From positions 1 to 64,000 of the forward strand of contig CAZVKN010000016.1 of the NCBI GenBank assembly GCA_964627035.1: DNA of 64,000 bases, read 5' to 3'. Every line of letters starts with the position of its first letter. Position 1 is the stretch's first letter. The position numbers and the translations under genes were made by a program. A model generated the notes under the pieces. It saw only the letters and a list, made by a program, of their open reading frames with translations, was not told the DNA's origin and ran no database searches. This DNA comes from CAZVKN01 sp964627035 (GTDB lineage: Bacteria > Electryoneota > AABM5-125-24 > Hatepunaeales > Hatepunaeaceae). Of the stretch, positions 16,554 to 25,270 are shown in pieces.

Positions 16554-16605
16554 GAGTGCCGACATTCCTGTCGGCAAGCACGGGCAGGAATGTCCATGCT
16601 CCCTA
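16554..16605. repeat. Paired-hairpin repeat family F
   Basis: Two inverted units share a GACATTCCTG core: GCCGACATTCCTGTCGGC and, facing it, GCACGGGCAGGAATG followed by TCCATGCTCC. A fragment, GGGCAGGAACAGTCC, is at 4381-4395. Elsewhere in the 336-bp gap 16353-16688 there is only a run of AAGTTTGA/AAGTTTGC direct repeats (16367-16400, related to 37235-37275 and 37530-37572) and the terminator below. Confidence 0.5.
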
Positions 16606-16627
16606 TAAGAAATAATTTCCCAAAAAC

Positions 16628-16661
16628 ACAAAAAATCCCCGCCGAATCAGCTCCGGCGGGG
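16628..16661 (-). terminator. Intrinsic terminator of the exported beta-helix gene
   Basis: On the minus strand CCCCGCCG and CGGCGGGG form a perfect 8-bp stem (16661-16654 with 16644-16637) around a 9-nt loop, followed by ATTTTTT. It lies 28 bp after the stop at 16689. Confidence 0.9.
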
Positions 16662-16688
16662 TAATTTGCATGGATAACAATGCTAAGA

Positions 16689-19600
16689 CTATTTCATCAG
16701 CACAACTCTTTTTACGATCTGCGTGGTACCTGCTTCAAGCTTGATGAAGTACAAACCGTTGGAAAAACCATCAGCTCGCCATGCCACTTGGTGAAAACCG
16801 GTCTGCGATTGACCTTCATGCAGCGTCGCAACTGCTCTGCCGTTGACGTCGAACACAGCGATTCTGACCGCACCGGACTCAGGCAATCCGAACGTAATCC
16901 GAACCTGATCGTTGAACGGGTTGGGGTAGGGGTTTGTTAGAGTGAAGTCTGTGGGTCGTAATTCAACGTCACCATCAACTGCATCCGGTTCATCAACTTC
17001 CATTATAACAGGAAGGATGATATCATCCCCCCGACCATCATGTTCAATGATTAGCTCCCCTTCAAACTGTAAACCCACATCAACGTCTGAAGCATCTAAA
17101 GTTACCGTCAGTTCTACAAAATCATCATCGTCAATCTGTCCTAATTCAGGTTCACTTTGTAACCACCCGGAATATGGAGACAATTGCCAGAGATTCACCT
17201 GATCCGGTGCTTCATTTCGTCCATGCAACAATCCAATGAATACATAAGACATAGGATCATAATCTTTAGTTATGCACATGCCGCCTGCCCTTAAATCCTC
17301 ATCAGTTTCAAGATCCGTTACAAGTGACCACTCACCTGTCTCAGGATTAACTTTGTTGATCTGCGTCTCAAATTCACCGTTACGACAAAAACTATAAATA
17401 ATTGCATCATCCGGATCATCCACAAACGTACCGAGACCGAGAATACGATTCCCCTGCACTGATTCGACTTCAGCTATAACATTACCTTCAACAGTAATAC
17501 CGAAAAGGTTCGATCCCGTGCCACACAACCAGAGGAATTCATTGACAGGATCCCAGGTTATTCCGTAAATCAGGTTAACAGGAGTTTCAAACTGATCAAG
17601 CAACTCTCCGCCCGGTGTGAACACATATACATCAGAACCGTCACCACCGTAAAGTCTGCTGCCGTCCCAGGCAAGATCACGCATTCCCCAGCGGGAATCG
17701 TTAAATTGATCGAATGAATCGAGATACTCACCGTTTGCATCAAAAATGTGAACCTGTCCCCGTCCTTCTCCGTTGTTACCACCTGTCACATAGATACTCT
17801 CGCCGTCAAACTCCACACCCTGCAACCGCCTGTCATCACACTGTTCCTGAGCATTTATATCTTCACGGAGATCCCATTCTTCCAGATCCCCGACTTGTGG
17901 AAACCTCTTGTCTATCGAATAGTTGAGAGGTGCGTTGCCGCTGTTAACAATGCTGATTGCAAACTGCTCAGACTCATTCTGTCGAACTTCGGCATCTATC
18001 CTCTCTGTCTCAATGTCACAGGTGGCGTAGAACAGCCTAATGTCAAGCGAGATCTCTTCATTCGGTTCGAGGCTGAACTCCTGTGAATGATAGGTAGAGT
18101 AGTCTTCATCTTCAACAGTTATCGTGTAATTGCCAACCGGCATTCGATCAAACACATAGTCTCCATTGACATCAGTATCCCTACTCTGAGCCTGAACGTT
18201 TTGACCTTCTAATGTTACCGTTATGCCCTCTAATTCTTCGTCGGTTTCCGCATCTGTCACTGTTCCCTGAACCAGACCAAATCCTTCAACGACATTGAAG
18301 TAAACAGGGACTTCCAATGGCATATAATCATCCACATCAGGGCGGAAGTGTATTAGGGTAGATTGTTCACCGAACTGATCATAATCATCGGGGAGGAACA
18401 GGAATATATCCATATCAACGGTATCGCCGGGTGCCATCTCCAGTTCATCGGGATCTGACCCTATCCAATCTTCAACCGGATCAATGAGTATTGCTATTTC
18501 AGGAGCATCATCGTTTTCCGGATTGTAAGCGACAAACAGAAGAAGTTCTGCGTCAAGTCCGGGTGCAACCTGCCCGAAGTCTATTCGTTCGGGGATGAAC
18601 TGCAATGGTAATGGATAGTGGGGGAAAACCAAACCTATGTCAGCCCTTGAGCCGTCAGGATCTTCCGGTGAATCTGGATCACCCGCATCTATGCATGGAG
18701 AATCATCTGTCAAGTGGAAATCACCCTCGTCTGGATCAATAAATAAAGGATCTTCGTCCAGCATGCCATCACCAACCTCAATTTCTTCATTATCGAAGTC
18801 CTCAATCAGACAATATTGTGCTTCCATTGAACAGCCTCCACCGGGCATCCACAGAATATCATTATTCCCCCAAATTATTGAATTCTTAATCTCTAAATGA
18901 GAGTCTTCGTACAGCGTAATTGCCGGACCGCGGCTGTTATCGAAAATGACATTACGATCAAAGTCCTCAATTCTGCTGCCAACACCAAGATAAACCGGAC
19001 CACCACTATTTCCGTAGATCAGATTATTATATACCCGTGCGGTAGATCCATGATGGAAGTATAGTACGGAACCCCAATGTCTATCGGTGGTCTCGTTAAA
19101 GCGAAGTATATTGCCTTCGATAAGTTGGTTTCCCCGAGAAACGATTATACCTGAGCCCCAATTACCCACGTTGTTTTCCACAAGGTTATTAAGAACAGGC
19201 ATATCAGTTGACTCAAACCAGATAATGTCAGTAAAAGTTCTTGTATGGTGTGCATGATTGTTGCTAAATTCACCGGAACAATCATAGAAACAAACCGCTC
19301 CGCCTTCACCGGTTCCACGACAATGACGGAAGATATTGTGTGACACAATCAGATCATCACAATCTTCCCCATACAATCCACCCCCTCGGGAATCGGGATG
19401 GGGGTATCTGCCGACCTGTTCACTAAACTCAATAATGCAGTAGGATATCCGGCAGTTGTCATCGGCGTCTATCAAACGAATCGAACGCCACCATTCATCC
19501 TCTTCCCTGCTTGAGAACAGGATCATATTCTCATCGTCACCAACGGCTGTTAACAAACCATTGACAATGAAAGTGTGAGTACCGTCAAACAACACCTCAA

Positions 19601-19781
19601 CTCCCGGCTCTATTATCAGTTCATCTCCACCATGTACACGAATATCATCCAATACAATGTATGGTGAGCCTTCAACTATCCATTCGCCCTCGACATCACC
19701 TTCAACTTCAGTCTGTGCGAAGGATTGACAGACTGAGAGTGTAACCAATGTTGTAATAAGGAAAAGTTTTTGATATGACAT
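16689..19781 (-). CDS. Large exported beta-helix / propeller protein with type IX sorting domain
   Basis: 1030 aa. Order: signal peptide (1-22, ending SVCQSFA); right-handed parallel beta-helix (about 25-350, ending with SPCIDAGDPDSPED); an Ig-like choice-of-anchor region (FGQVAPGLDAELL); a carboxypeptidase-regulatory-like domain (about 500-590, GTVTDAETDEELEGITVTL); an Ig-like segment; a beta-propeller-like region (about 625-870); and a C-terminal sorting domain beginning NPYPNPFNDQVRI and ending VKRVVLMK. Such domains send proteins through the type IX system, here PorU/PorV (44968-50177). No enzymatic residues are recognisable; adhesion or surface display is the likeliest role. It follows the two methyltransferases by 20 bp and ends in a clear terminator. 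Confidence 0.88.
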   Translation of the reverse strand: MSYQKLFLITTLVTLSVCQSFAQTEVEGDVEGEWIVEGSPYIVLDDIRVHGGDELIIEPGVEVLFDGTHTFIVNGLLTAVGDDENMILFSSREEDEWWRSIRLIDADDNCRISYCIIEFSEQVGRYPHPDSRGGGLYGEDCDDLIVSHNIFRHCRGTGEGGAVCFYDCSGEFSNNHAHHTRTFTDIIWFESTDMPVLNNLVENNVGNWGSGIIVSRGNQLIEGNILRFNETTDRHWGSVLYFHHGSTARVYNNLIYGNSGGPVYLGVGSRIEDFDRNVIFDNSRGPAITLYEDSHLEIKNSIIWGNNDILWMPGGGCSMEAQYCLIEDFDNEEIEVGDGMLDEDPLFIDPDEGDFHLTDDSPCIDAGDPDSPEDPDGSRADIGLVFPHYPLPLQFIPERIDFGQVAPGLDAELLLFVAYNPENDDAPEIAILIDPVEDWIGSDPDELEMAPGDTVDMDIFLFLPDDYDQFGEQSTLIHFRPDVDDYMPLEVPVYFNVVEGFGLVQGTVTDAETDEELEGITVTLEGQNVQAQSRDTDVNGDYVFDRMPVGNYTITVEDEDYSTYHSQEFSLEPNEEISLDIRLFYATCDIETERIDAEVRQNESEQFAISIVNSGNAPLNYSIDKRFPQVGDLEEWDLREDINAQEQCDDRRLQGVEFDGESIYVTGGNNGEGRGQVHIFDANGEYLDSFDQFNDSRWGMRDLAWDGSRLYGGDGSDVYVFTPGGELLDQFETPVNLIYGITWDPVNEFLWLCGTGSNLFGITVEGNVIAEVESVQGNRILGLGTFVDDPDDAIIYSFCRNGEFETQINKVNPETGEWSLVTDLETDEDLRAGGMCITKDYDPMSYVFIGLLHGRNEAPDQVNLWQLSPYSGWLQSEPELGQIDDDDFVELTVTLDASDVDVGLQFEGELIIEHDGRGDDIILPVIMEVDEPDAVDGDVELRPTDFTLTNPYPNPFNDQVRITFGLPESGAVRIAVFDVNGRAVATLHEGQSQTGFHQVAWRADGFSNGLYFIKLEAGTTQIVKRVVLMK

Positions 19782-19801
19782 GATTCGACACCCGCTGCAT
19801 G

Positions 19802-20389
19802 TTACTTAACTACCTTGATATTAAAATCTACTTCATAAAAACCACCGACCCATGCACACCAGATTCTCTCACATAAAAAAGGATGTGCATTTGCCAGACG
19901 GTTAATTATCCTGTTCATAGCGTTTAGCAATACCCGCTTAAAACCTGACTTACGCTCGATGACTTGGGGGGGCCACCACCGCAACTCAGCACGAGTCACC
20001 TTCAAGTTGACTTCAGGCAAATAGTCAGGATGACCTGTTAAATCGTGCATGTCATGGTCGTAATGTTCAAAAGTGCGGGTACTGTATCTATATATATGAG
20101 TCAGATCGTCACTAAATGCAGGATTGGAAAAATGGGGTAAAATTAAACGAATGTCAGCATCAGGTTTACAAACACGGTAAAGCTCCTGAAGCAGTTTCAA
20201 ATTGTCCGGAATATGTTCCAGAGCGTAGCTGGAATAAATTTCATCAAATGAATCATCTTTGAACGGCATGTTACGCGCATCTGCAAGTACATCAATATCT
20301 TCGGCAGGTAGAATGTCGAGCCCGATATAACCATCTAATTTATGATAGGAGCATCCAAGATCTAAACGCACAGCATTTTTGTCACTCAT
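19802..20389 (-). CDS. Class I SAM-dependent methyltransferase (copy 2)
   Basis: 195 aa. The chain opens almost directly with the SAM-binding motif LDLGCSYHKLDGYIG, then ILPAEDIDVLADARNMPF, EIYSSYALEHIPD and the Methyltransf_11-type core. The C-terminal 70 residues (DLTHIYRYSTRTFEHYD...CERIWCAWVGGFYEVDF) match the neighbour at 20382-20957, so the two are a tandem duplication with about half the residues conserved. The LEH motif and the IPDNLKLLQELYRVCKPD segment are as in small-molecule or sugar methyltransferases, but the substrate is unknown. It overlaps the upstream copy by 8 bp and precedes the exported protein by 20 bp. Confidence 0.85.
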   Translation of the reverse strand: MSDKNAVRLDLGCSYHKLDGYIGLDILPAEDIDVLADARNMPFKDDSFDEIYSSYALEHIPDNLKLLQELYRVCKPDADIRLILPHFSNPAFSDDLTHIYRYSTRTFEHYDHDMHDLTGHPDYLPEVNLKVTRAELRWWPPQVIERKSGFKRVLLNAMNRIINRLANAHPFLCERIWCAWVGGFYEVDFNIKVVK

Positions 20390-20957
20390 CCTTTACCGGC
20401 TCCAACTCAAACGTAACCTCATAAAATCCACCTACCCAATAACACCACAGTCTTTCACACAGGAACTGATTCCAATTGGCAAGTCCACTGATGATACGAT
20501 TTAGAATACTTAATACCAATCTCTTCCAGCCTTTTTTCTCAATATAAATCCTCTTAGGCCAATATGTCAAGAGAACACGACCGGTCTTTAAATTTACTTT
20601 TGGCAGATAAATTGGAAATCCGGCATTTCGAGCATGTTCCAAATCATAATACTCAAAACTACGAACACTGAATGGACGTAAATGCGTGACATCTGCCCAA
20701 TATGCATGGTTTGAGTAGTGTGGTACAATTATATTAATCCGACCACCTGACCGAACCACCCGATAAAGTTCGGAGATACATTGCAGAGGATCTTGAACAT
20801 GTTCAAGCGTGTGACGTGAATGAATCTCATCCACTGAAGAGGTCGCAAACGGTAATGCTTGTAGGTCGGCTACAACATCTACATCGGATCCACGTTCAAT
20901 GTCCACACCGATATGTCCTGGCAGTTTGTGATAGGAACATCCCAAATCAAGGATCAT
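20382..20957 (-). CDS. Class I SAM-dependent methyltransferase (copy 1)
   Basis: 191 aa from ATG 20957. A longer frame opening with TTG at 21062 is possible, but that TTG is the first triplet of a TTGACA promoter box, and the extra 35 residues have no counterpart in the sister copy. The start used gives MILDLGCSYHKLPG, matching the sister. Motif I is LDLGCSYHK, the acidic loop VDIERGSDVDVVADL, motif post-I EIHSRHTLEHVQDP, and the shared C-terminus CERLWCYWVGGFYEVTF contains aromatic and Cys residues conserved between copies. Target unknown; the operon context with an exported protein suggests surface polymer or glycan modification, which is only a guess. Confidence 0.82.
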   Translation of the reverse strand: MILDLGCSYHKLPGHIGVDIERGSDVDVVADLQALPFATSSVDEIHSRHTLEHVQDPLQCISELYRVVRSGGRINIIVPHYSNHAYWADVTHLRPFSVRSFEYYDLEHARNAGFPIYLPKVNLKTGRVLLTYWPKRIYIEKKGWKRLVLSILNRIISGLANWNQFLCERLWCYWVGGFYEVTFELEPVKDE

Positions 20958-21033
20958 ATTATTATGTAGCGAAATATGGTAATTTATAAAACAGGTATCA
21001 TTATGTTCTGAACAGCTACAGCAACTCGGTCTA

Positions 21034-21062
21034 AATTTACTCTTATCCAAGCTGTTTGTCAA
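21034..21062 (-). promoter_or_regulatory. Sigma-70-type promoter of the methyltransferase operon
   Basis: TTGACA (21062-21057), 17-bp spacer, TAAATT (21039-21034) on the minus strand. Transcription would start near 21027, giving a leader of about 70 nt before ATG 20957. Confidence 0.7.
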
Positions 21063-21109
21063 TAGAGATTCACCCGCTAACCAATATAGACGGGGCTTAA
21101 ATAATAGCG

Positions 21110-21379
21110 TTAAGGATTCACAATCGTTTCATCATGTCCACCGACACGACGTAGGAATATAGTATCACCCTTGATGCGAAAAGTTATCCGCAGCGATCTG
21201 GATACACGCATACGGTAAATACCTCGCTGACCGGCATCGCCCTTCATTTTCTTAAGGCGTAATGATGGATGACGTAAGTCTTTGCGCAACAGTTGAATCT
21301 TAGCCTTGGTTTGTTTCGTTTCCTGTGGTGTCAGCCTTTTCAAATCACGTCTGAAAGTGTTGTCAAACCGTAGAATCAT
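21110..21379 (-). CDS. RelE/ParE-superfamily toxin
   Basis: 89 aa. It has the small RelE-like fold signature: N-terminal helices (FRRDLKRLTPQETKQTKAKIQLL), then a strand-rich C-terminal half GIYRMRVSRSLRITFRI and TIFLRRVGGHDE, with basic residues where mRNA-interferase members cleave ribosome-bound mRNA. Its ATG overlaps the antitoxin stop by four bases (ATGA), the usual antitoxin-first layout. Interferase versus gyrase-inhibitor activity cannot be separated from sequence alone. Confidence 0.82.
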   Translation of the reverse strand: MILRFDNTFRRDLKRLTPQETKQTKAKIQLLRKDLRHPSLRLKKMKGDAGQRGIYRMRVSRSLRITFRIKGDTIFLRRVGGHDETIVNP

Positions 21380-21813
21380 GACTCATGAAGACTCGCAAAG
21401 TAGTTGTCAATGTCCTCTGCAGTTTCAAGTGGTTCAGACACTCTACCTTCAGCTTCATCACGCGTCGCCTCCCGTTCTCCTTCCTGCCACTCTTCAGTGT
21501 ACCACCACCATTCGTCAGCATCAATCAAACCCACTTTGACACCGACTCTAATTTCATCTTTGGTCAAACCGACAGAATTAACGTGATCTGAGCCGATCTT
21601 CTCAAGTTTATCCTGTACAATTTGAAGTAATTGTTGTTCCTGTCTGGATAATTTGGCAACGGCGGGCTTACTTATCACCTGCTGCGGGGTCATTACTATT
21701 CGACCGCCTTGACAAACCACCTCTAATGAGTCACCAACCTGGCACTCAAATTGGCGTCGCACCTCTTTAGGGATGGTTACTTGGTATCTATCCTTTACTT
21801 TTGCGGTAGCCAT
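21376..21813 (-). CDS. AbrB/SpoVT-type antitoxin
   Basis: 145 aa from ATG 21813. This start has GGAG six bases upstream; the ATG at 21849 sits at the predicted transcription start and is rejected. The N-terminal swapped-hairpin DNA-binding domain is KVKDRYQVTIPKEVRRQF...GDSLEVV. The long acidic C-terminus (WWWYTEEWQEGEREATRDEAEG, DIDNYFASL) presumably wraps the RelE-like toxin. About 60 residues between the two are helical. By analogy it binds and autoregulates the promoter at 21856-21884. Confidence 0.82.
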   Translation of the reverse strand: MATAKVKDRYQVTIPKEVRRQFECQVGDSLEVVCQGGRIVMTPQQVISKPAVAKLSRQEQQLLQIVQDKLEKIGSDHVNSVGLTKDEIRVGVKVGLIDADEWWWYTEEWQEGEREATRDEAEGRVSEPLETAEDIDNYFASLHES

Positions 21814-21855
21814 TGTGTTCTCCATAATGTGTGAAAGTTTGAATTTCATACATTA

Positions 21856-21884
21856 AATATAGCAATCTTAAGAAAAGATGTCAA
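21856..21884 (-). promoter_or_regulatory. Sigma-70-type promoter of the toxin-antitoxin operon
   Basis: TTGACA (21884-21879), 17-bp spacer, TATATT (21861-21856). The leader to ATG 21813 is about 35 nt. GCTTGACATCTTTTCTTAAG has some inverted symmetry (CTTAAG in the spacer) that could serve an AbrB-type operator. Confidence 0.82.
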
Positions 21885-21950
21885 GCTATCTCATCGCCTG
21901 TTTCAGATCACCTTAGAGGTTCAAGCGGGTAAGTGATAGCGGTTGCGGAA

Positions 21951-21986
21951 GAAAATAACGGCGGTCACCGCAATGACCGCCGTTAT
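21951..21986 (-). terminator. Intrinsic terminator of the 934-aa exported protein
   Basis: ATAACGGCGGTCA and TGACCGCCGTTAT (21955-21967 with 21974-21986) form a perfect 13-bp stem with a 6-nt loop, followed on the minus strand by TTTTC. It lies 8 bp after the stop codon. Confidence 0.85.
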
Positions 21987-21994
21987 ACAGTAAC

Positions 21995-24799
21995 TCACCT
22001 TACCAAAACCAGCTTACTCGTCGCACTGAACACACCTGCTTCCAGTCTGTACATATACACACCGGTCGCCAGATCAGCGGCGTTAAACTGCAGCGTGTGA
22101 TGTCCCGCTTCAAAGCTTTCCGATGCGACTGTCGCTACCAAACGACCGCTCACGTCGTGCACCGTCAGCGAAATATCCTGTGCACTCGGCAGCGCAAACG
22201 GAATCGTTGTGGTCGGATTGAACGGGTTCGGGTAAGCCTCACCGAGTGAATACTCAGTCGGTATGACCCCACTCTCGTTGACCCCGGCACCGGGAGTGTG
22301 AGCCGTGCAGTGTATCACCGGAGGTTCCTGATCGCTGGTCTCTATGATAATGTCACCTTCAAAGAAACCTTCATCAGGTGCACGGAATACAACTGCCATG
22401 TCAACCGCTTCACCGACTCTGAGTGTTGTCGGAGGTTGGAAGTTCAGGCTTGTCACAAATAGGCGATTCTCCGACGTAACATCAGTGATCGTGACCTCAT
22501 CCGTGCCACCGTTGAAAAATGCGACCTTTTTAGAGATACGGTCACGAACCTCAACCTCACCGTATTCAAGCTCCTCATGACTGGCAATGAGGTTGACATC
22601 ATCTATCTCACCATCTGACGGCATCAGCACAGCGCGAAGCATGTAGTTGGTCCTGTCCTGCTCTTCAAGCGATCCACCGTCATAGATGAAGTGATGACCT
22701 GCTCCCCAATTGCGATTAACAGGCATGTTGTCACCGATAATCTGCGGTGAGCCGTCGTCGGATGAAATCTCGAACCAAACCCAGAAGTCACCTGACAACC
22801 CGGTCAGCTCATCCACATCGGTCAGATCAATGACGTGTAATGACGGGAGAAGGTTCTCCTGTGCAATCGTCAGATCTGCTGAGTAGATGTCATCACCCGG
22901 AACACCACCATCATCCGCAATAATGTGCAGCGTGGTCTCTGCGTCAATATTCTCCTCAGTACCGTTCCACTGGACATGGAGAGCCTTGATGTCGTACTCA
23001 ATAGGATTATCGTCGTCATCTATCAAGCCGTCCTCTTCAGGAGTGAACCAGACTGCAGCGCCACTTCCTCGATCAATATCAAACCTGAACTGCGTAGTGC
23101 GCTGGTCGTAGCCCATCAGCCAGATGTTCGGCGGATAGATGAGCAGATCCTCGATCCCCATTGTGTCGTTTTCGGTGAAGTCATCACCGGCTGCGGTTGT
23201 ATAAGTTATGAGATCCAGGAATCCGGCATAGGGAATTCTTGAAAGTGTGAACCCATATACCCGCGAAGTATCGGCGTCTATACCGTCCCAGGGAACAATG
23301 GGATTAGGTCGTTCTTCTTCGAACTGGTAATACTTTCTGATCTGCCCCAAATTAGCCAGTCCGTAATTGCGAACGCTTATCTTGCTGCGAGTTTCGAAAT
23401 CAATAGCGGTCGGGAACGGTATGTCCATCCACTCCACTCCTGCATCATGTTCACGACGTGATGACATCAGTATCTCCACATCGTCAATCCACAGTCCTGT
23501 GCCCTGGTCTCCATCCATGACATCATCTGTGATCATCTTCCAGCGCAACTGGATGGTTTCACCGCCGAATTGAGTCAGATTCAATTTGCGACGCCATTCA
23601 GGCATATCATCGCGGAACCACAAATCGGGAATGTAATGAGTCCATTGATCCAGCGGTAGATGGTCTTCGGCACCGTAATCGTAGATGACGTCCTGCCAGC
23701 GAATACCATCTGTTGTGATCTGAACCTGAAAATAGTCGTCCAGAGTGTTGTCTTCACCCGGATTGGCGTTAGCTCTTCGTGTGTCCGGTCTGACCCAAAA
23801 CTCAAACCAGATGTACCAATCCTCCGGCAGGTCAATTTCAGGAGAGACAAGTGCGTTTTGCAGGTCTTCTTCAATCGGGCAGTGTGCGCTGAAGTCTCCA
23901 CCACGGTGAGCGTCTTCGTCACTGATTTCCCAATGATCTCCTGAAATATCGCCGGAATCGAAGTCGAACTCATCCTCATCTCCTTCACCATCCGCATTGT
24001 TGGTCAGAATAACAGAACGTCCGCCTGTAATGACGATGTCATCCACCAATAATCCATAAGCTTCCCCATCAGGATCTCCTTCTGGGTTACCCGTGTGCCA
24101 AGCAGGATCACTGCAAAATGCCCAGCGGATCATAACAGATTCCTGACCGCCGAAATCGCTCAGATCAAAATCAGCATCGAGCCACTCCTCAGATGAACCT
24201 GTCCAACCCGGAATGTCGGGACCCATGCCCCACTCTTCACCGAAGCTGTACAAGCTGCTGCTGGTGTACTCAGGTTCATCCGGCATGAGCACTTCCCACT
24301 CATCACCGCCGTCCGTCGAGATCCACACGTTGGAGCCGTCCCAACCGTCATACGGATCCTGAGCACCTTGCGGCGGCTCGACAGCCCAGTAGATTTTGAA
24401 TTGCAAGCCACACGGTTCACCTTCAAAATCAGCCAGACTGAATTCAGGGGTGATCATATACTGAAGCCAGTGATCGTCGTAACCACCCAAGTCTTCATCA
24501 GCACACCACCAACTGTTTCCTTCAAAGGCGTGCGTTTCAGTAACGTGCCACATCGTGCCCGGATCGGTCAGGTCAACATGATCCCAGCCGTTCCAACCGT
24601 CTTCAAATCCGTATTCATAGAGTACTGAGTCCTCATCAGACTCATCGCGTCCCGGCTCCATAGGCAGCACGACTACCGATCCGGGTGTAATTGCTGATGC
24701 ATCCGTCTGCCCGGCTATCGTGAGTGACGCCGTACCGACGACAAACAGTGCAAGCAGTAAGATTGCAGATTGCGAGAAACAACGTTTGTACAACACCAT
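21995..24799 (-). CDS. Exported MAM-like / immune-inhibitor-A-like protein with type IX sorting domain
   Basis: 934 aa. A signal peptide (about 1-30, SAILLLALFVVGTASLTIAG) is followed by two or three jelly-roll modules of the MAM/immune-inhibitor-A accessory type, recognisable by FEDGWNGWDHVDL, WISTDGGDEWEVL, LLVDDIVITGG and LWIDDVEIL. An Ig-like region and a choice-of-anchor D-like segment (about 750-835) come next. The C-terminal sorting domain starts EAYPNPFNPTTTIPF and ends TSKLVLVR. No protease domain is present. GGGAGG precedes ATG 24799. The leader is long (about 320 nt) if the promoter at 25129-25157 is used. Likely a surface or secreted adhesin-type protein handled by PorU/PorV. Confidence 0.87.
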   Translation of the reverse strand: MVLYKRCFSQSAILLLALFVVGTASLTIAGQTDASAITPGSVVVLPMEPGRDESDEDSVLYEYGFEDGWNGWDHVDLTDPGTMWHVTETHAFEGNSWWCADEDLGGYDDHWLQYMITPEFSLADFEGEPCGLQFKIYWAVEPPQGAQDPYDGWDGSNVWISTDGGDEWEVLMPDEPEYTSSSLYSFGEEWGMGPDIPGWTGSSEEWLDADFDLSDFGGQESVMIRWAFCSDPAWHTGNPEGDPDGEAYGLLVDDIVITGGRSVILTNNADGEGDEDEFDFDSGDISGDHWEISDEDAHRGGDFSAHCPIEEDLQNALVSPEIDLPEDWYIWFEFWVRPDTRRANANPGEDNTLDDYFQVQITTDGIRWQDVIYDYGAEDHLPLDQWTHYIPDLWFRDDMPEWRRKLNLTQFGGETIQLRWKMITDDVMDGDQGTGLWIDDVEILMSSRREHDAGVEWMDIPFPTAIDFETRSKISVRNYGLANLGQIRKYYQFEEERPNPIVPWDGIDADTSRVYGFTLSRIPYAGFLDLITYTTAAGDDFTENDTMGIEDLLIYPPNIWLMGYDQRTTQFRFDIDRGSGAAVWFTPEEDGLIDDDDNPIEYDIKALHVQWNGTEENIDAETTLHIIADDGGVPGDDIYSADLTIAQENLLPSLHVIDLTDVDELTGLSGDFWVWFEISSDDGSPQIIGDNMPVNRNWGAGHHFIYDGGSLEEQDRTNYMLRAVLMPSDGEIDDVNLIASHEELEYGEVEVRDRISKKVAFFNGGTDEVTITDVTSENRLFVTSLNFQPPTTLRVGEAVDMAVVFRAPDEGFFEGDIIIETSDQEPPVIHCTAHTPGAGVNESGVIPTEYSLGEAYPNPFNPTTTIPFALPSAQDISLTVHDVSGRLVATVASESFEAGHHTLQFNAADLATGVYMYRLEAGVFSATSKLVLVR

Positions 24800-24827
24800 C
24801 GCTTTAACCTCCCAAAGTTAAATCTGT

Positions 24828-24848
24828 CAGTGGAATACTTTTCCACTG
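24828..24848 (-). other. Perfect hairpin in the leader of the exported protein gene
   Basis: CAGTGGAA and TTCCACTG (24828-24835 and 24841-24848) pair perfectly around a 5-nt loop, 29 bp upstream of ATG 24799 and just before its GGGAGG ribosome binding site. Confidence 0.5.
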
Positions 24849-24967
24849 TTGTTAGAAATATATTGCTACAAATAACTTGCTTTTAATGCTAACAATGCTA
24901 TAACAACATCGTAACATAGTATAATTGAATCTTAAAATGAACTAATTTAAGTAGTGATAGCGCAACT

Positions 24968-25041
24968 GTCATTCTGAACTCGATCCAGAATCCAGTTGTT
25001 TTCATGCTAATTTTCTGGATTCCGGATCAGGTCTGGAATGA
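24968..25041. repeat. Dispersed repeat family C copy
   Basis: GTCATTCTGAACTCGATCC...GAATCCAG and its inverted partner CTGGATTCCGGATCAGG...GGAATGAC face each other across a 16-bp AT-rich loop. It sits in the middle of the 471-bp gap 24800-25270, inside the presumed leader of the minus-strand gene. The remainder of the gap holds the hairpin at 24828 and two divergent promoters. Confidence 0.7.
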
Positions 25042-25128
25042 CAAAGACGTAACGTTCAGAATGATAAATTCACACTTATATAACTACAAAGGTTATACGA
25101 GTTCATTTTGAATTGAATACAGATTAAT

Positions 25129-25157
25129 AATTTAACTCCAAGAGAGTCTGGTGTCAA
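25129..25157 (-). promoter_or_regulatory. Sigma-70-type promoter reading toward the 934-aa gene
   Basis: TTGACA (25157-25152), 17-bp spacer, TAAATT (25134-25129) on the minus strand. The gene starts at 24799, so the leader would be about 320 nt and include a repeat and a hairpin. It is back to back with the plus-strand promoter 25202-25230. Confidence 0.6.
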
Positions 25158-25201
25158 GCTGTAAAATAGAAACATATCTGCTTTGATAGCGATGCAGAGT
25201 G

Positions 25202-25230
25202 TTGACATCTTGGTTCTCTTGTTATATCTT
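25202..25230 (+). promoter_or_regulatory. Sigma-70-type promoter of the 141-aa gene
   Basis: TTGACA (25202-25207), 17-bp spacer, TATCTT (25225-25230); ATG 25271 follows after about 34 nt of leader. Confidence 0.75.
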
Positions 25231-25270
25231 ATGCTAATAGATTTAATTAAGCATCATATTGAGGTAACAG

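Noticed and set aside
20958..21062. 35-residue N-terminal extension of methyltransferase copy 1 from TTG 21062
   Set aside because: The TTG is part of a TTGACA-N17-TAAATT promoter, the extension has no match in the sister copy, and ATG 20957 gives the shared start.
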